The translations under genes were made by a program, and so were the position numbers. 64,000 nt of DNA from Synechococcus sp. PROS-U-1 (GTDB lineage: Bacteria > Cyanobacteriota > Cyanobacteriia > PCC-6307 > Cyanobiaceae), in the NCBI RefSeq assembly GCF_014279755.1, contig NZ_CP047951.1:2108001-2172000 (forward strand), written 5' to 3'. Under the pieces are notes generated by a model. That model was given only the letters and a program-made list of their open reading frames with translations. It searched no databases and was not told where the DNA came from. Shown in pieces: positions 63,114 through 64,000 of the stretch. Each line of letters begins with the position of its first letter. Within the stretch, counting starts at the first letter, position 1.

Positions 63114-64000
63114 CAGCTTGGTTGCGGGGTGGGAGTAGAGCCATCCTCAGGAGGCTTGGCATCGGCTTGTCCCAACAAGGTCTTCATCACCACGTAGAAG
63201 ACGGGAACCACCAAGGTGGAGAGGAAGGTGGCCACGAGCAAACCTCCAAACACGACCAAACCCAAGGACGACTGACTCTGGGCACCAGCTCCTTTGGCCA
63301 ACATCAATGGCAAAAAACCGGTGAGGGAGGAAATCGCCGTCATCAGGATGGGCCGCAGGCGCGACTTGGCCGAGAACGTTGCCGCCTCCATTGCTGAGGC
63401 CCCTTCTCCCATCTTCTGGTTGGCCAGGTCAACGATGAGAATCGCGTTGCCACCTGCAAGACCAATCAACATCACCAGTCCCACCTGGGCATAGATGTTG
63501 AGCACCTGACCGGCCGCCCCTAGGAACACAAGAGCTCCCAGCAGGGCCGTGGGCACCGTCAGCAGGATGATGATTGGATCGGTGTAGCTCTCGTACTGGG
63601 CGGAGAGCACCAGAAACACCGCCAGGATGCCCAGGGCGAAGATCACAACGGCAAGAGATCCAGCCTTCACTTCCTCTCGGGAGATGCCGGTCCAGTCGAA
63701 GCCAAGGCCTTGATAGGTGCCCGCGTTGAAGATCTGCTTCATCGCCCCGATCGCCTGACCCGAGCTGTTGCCCTCCTTGGGGGTGCCGTCAATCTTGATC
63801 GAGCGATAAAGGTTGAAGTGGGGAATAACGCTGGGGCCCACCGTCTGCTTCACGGTGAAAAATTCCGAGAGAGGAATCTGTTCACCCTTCCCATTGGCGA
63901 CATAGATGGCAGACAACCGCTGTGGGGTGGCCCGGCTCACCTCATCCGCCTGCACATAAACCCTCCGCACCTTGCCTTCCTGGAAGGTGTCGTTCACATA
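63113..64000 (-). CDS. RND-family efflux permease (AcrB/HAE1 type), C-terminal part
   Basis: This is the 3' part of a large inner-membrane proton-driven pump; the gene continues past the window edge. Visible are the porter-domain segment VRRVYVQADEVSRATPQRLS, then TM blocks AVFLVLSAQYESYTDPIIIL, VPTALLGALVFLGAAGQVLN, VGLVMLIGLAGGNAILIVDL (the GLxxKNAILIVEF block, with Gly-Gly instead of the usual Lys-Asn), RLRPILMTAISSLTGFLPLM and the GLVVFGGLLVATFLSTLVVP ending. The substrate is unknown. Confidence 0.93.
   Translation of the reverse strand, partial: YVNDTFQEGKVRRVYVQADEVSRATPQRLSAIYVANGKGEQIPLSEFFTVKQTVGPSVIPHFNLYRSIKIDGTPKEGNSSGQAIGAMKQIFNAGTYQGLGFDWTGISREEVKAGSLAVVIFALGILAVFLVLSAQYESYTDPIIILLTVPTALLGALVFLGAAGQVLNIYAQVGLVMLIGLAGGNAILIVDLANQKMGEGASAMEAATFSAKSRLRPILMTAISSLTGFLPLMLAKGAGAQSQSSLGLVVFGGLLVATFLSTLVVPVFYVVMKTLLGQADAKPPEDGSTPTPQPS

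Overview
The window looks like chromosomal DNA of a marine picocyanobacterium of the Synechococcus type. The evidence is psbX, ycf66, a high-light-inducible (Hlip) gene, two phycobilisome rod-core linkers, a CpcS/CpeS-type bilin lyase, a suf operon with its SufR repressor, PAP/fibrillin and DUF2808/DUF3747/DUF4912 proteins, and a permuted two-piece tmRNA gene. Gene density is high, most genes are GC-rich, and many start at GTG or TTG. I do not name a strain.

Layout. (1) 1-9.1 kb is a one-direction surface-glycan operon: a CMP-sugar synthetase (cut by the window edge), three tandem DUF6716-like putative glycosyltransferases, a CBS-NeuB-SAF-TIM-barrel fusion and three different P-loop sulfotransferases. 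Together they suggest a sulfated glycan containing a nonulosonic (sialic-acid-like) sugar. (2) 9.1-11.4 kb holds small housekeeping or conserved genes: an SDR-like protein, a Nif11-type peptide, a fibrillin, a 44-residue membrane peptide and a DUF2808 protein. (3) 11.5-21.8 kb is an accessory region ending at a tyrosine integrase that abuts ssrA. It holds a gene broken by an in-frame amber codon, an AT-rich orphan, a DUF3303 protein, a ferredoxin next to a CpcL-type membrane-anchored linker, small membrane proteins, a metallothionein, a family of double-hairpin repeats, a Fur-box/terminator unit with the tail of a lost porin, and an RTX/serralysin-like protein whose catalytic Glu is Gln. (4) 21.8-45.7 kb is mostly core: an RNA methyltransferase, a P-loop protein, smc, a PRC-barrel protein, msrB, an LpxB-like protein, tRNA-Leu(GAG), accC, yggT, psbX, ycf66, two lipoproteins, hli, an SbmA/BacA-like ABC exporter, a HIT protein, a comM-like ATPase, def, an S9 peptidase and mscL. 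(5) 45.7-51.9 kb is the divergent sufR / ftrC-sufBCDS Fe-S assembly locus. (6) 51.9-54.9 kb holds the bilin lyase, cpcG and a DUF4912 protein. (7) 54.9-60.3 kb is a second accessory patch: a phospholipase-D-like lipoprotein whose 3' end is duplicated on the far side of an AT-rich calcium-binding-like gene, followed by a TPR-methyltransferase fusion. (8) 60.3-64 kb holds small proteins, pgm and the end of an RND efflux pump.

The most notable points are the double-hairpin repeat family with paired base changes, the Fur-box-to-terminator unit with no intact ORF, the phospholipase-D 3'-end duplication around an inserted gene, the protease with a missing catalytic Glu, the amber-interrupted gene, and the CpcL-ferredoxin pair in an integrase/tmRNA-adjacent region. 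All reading was by eye. Family names rest on recognised motifs and not on database searches.
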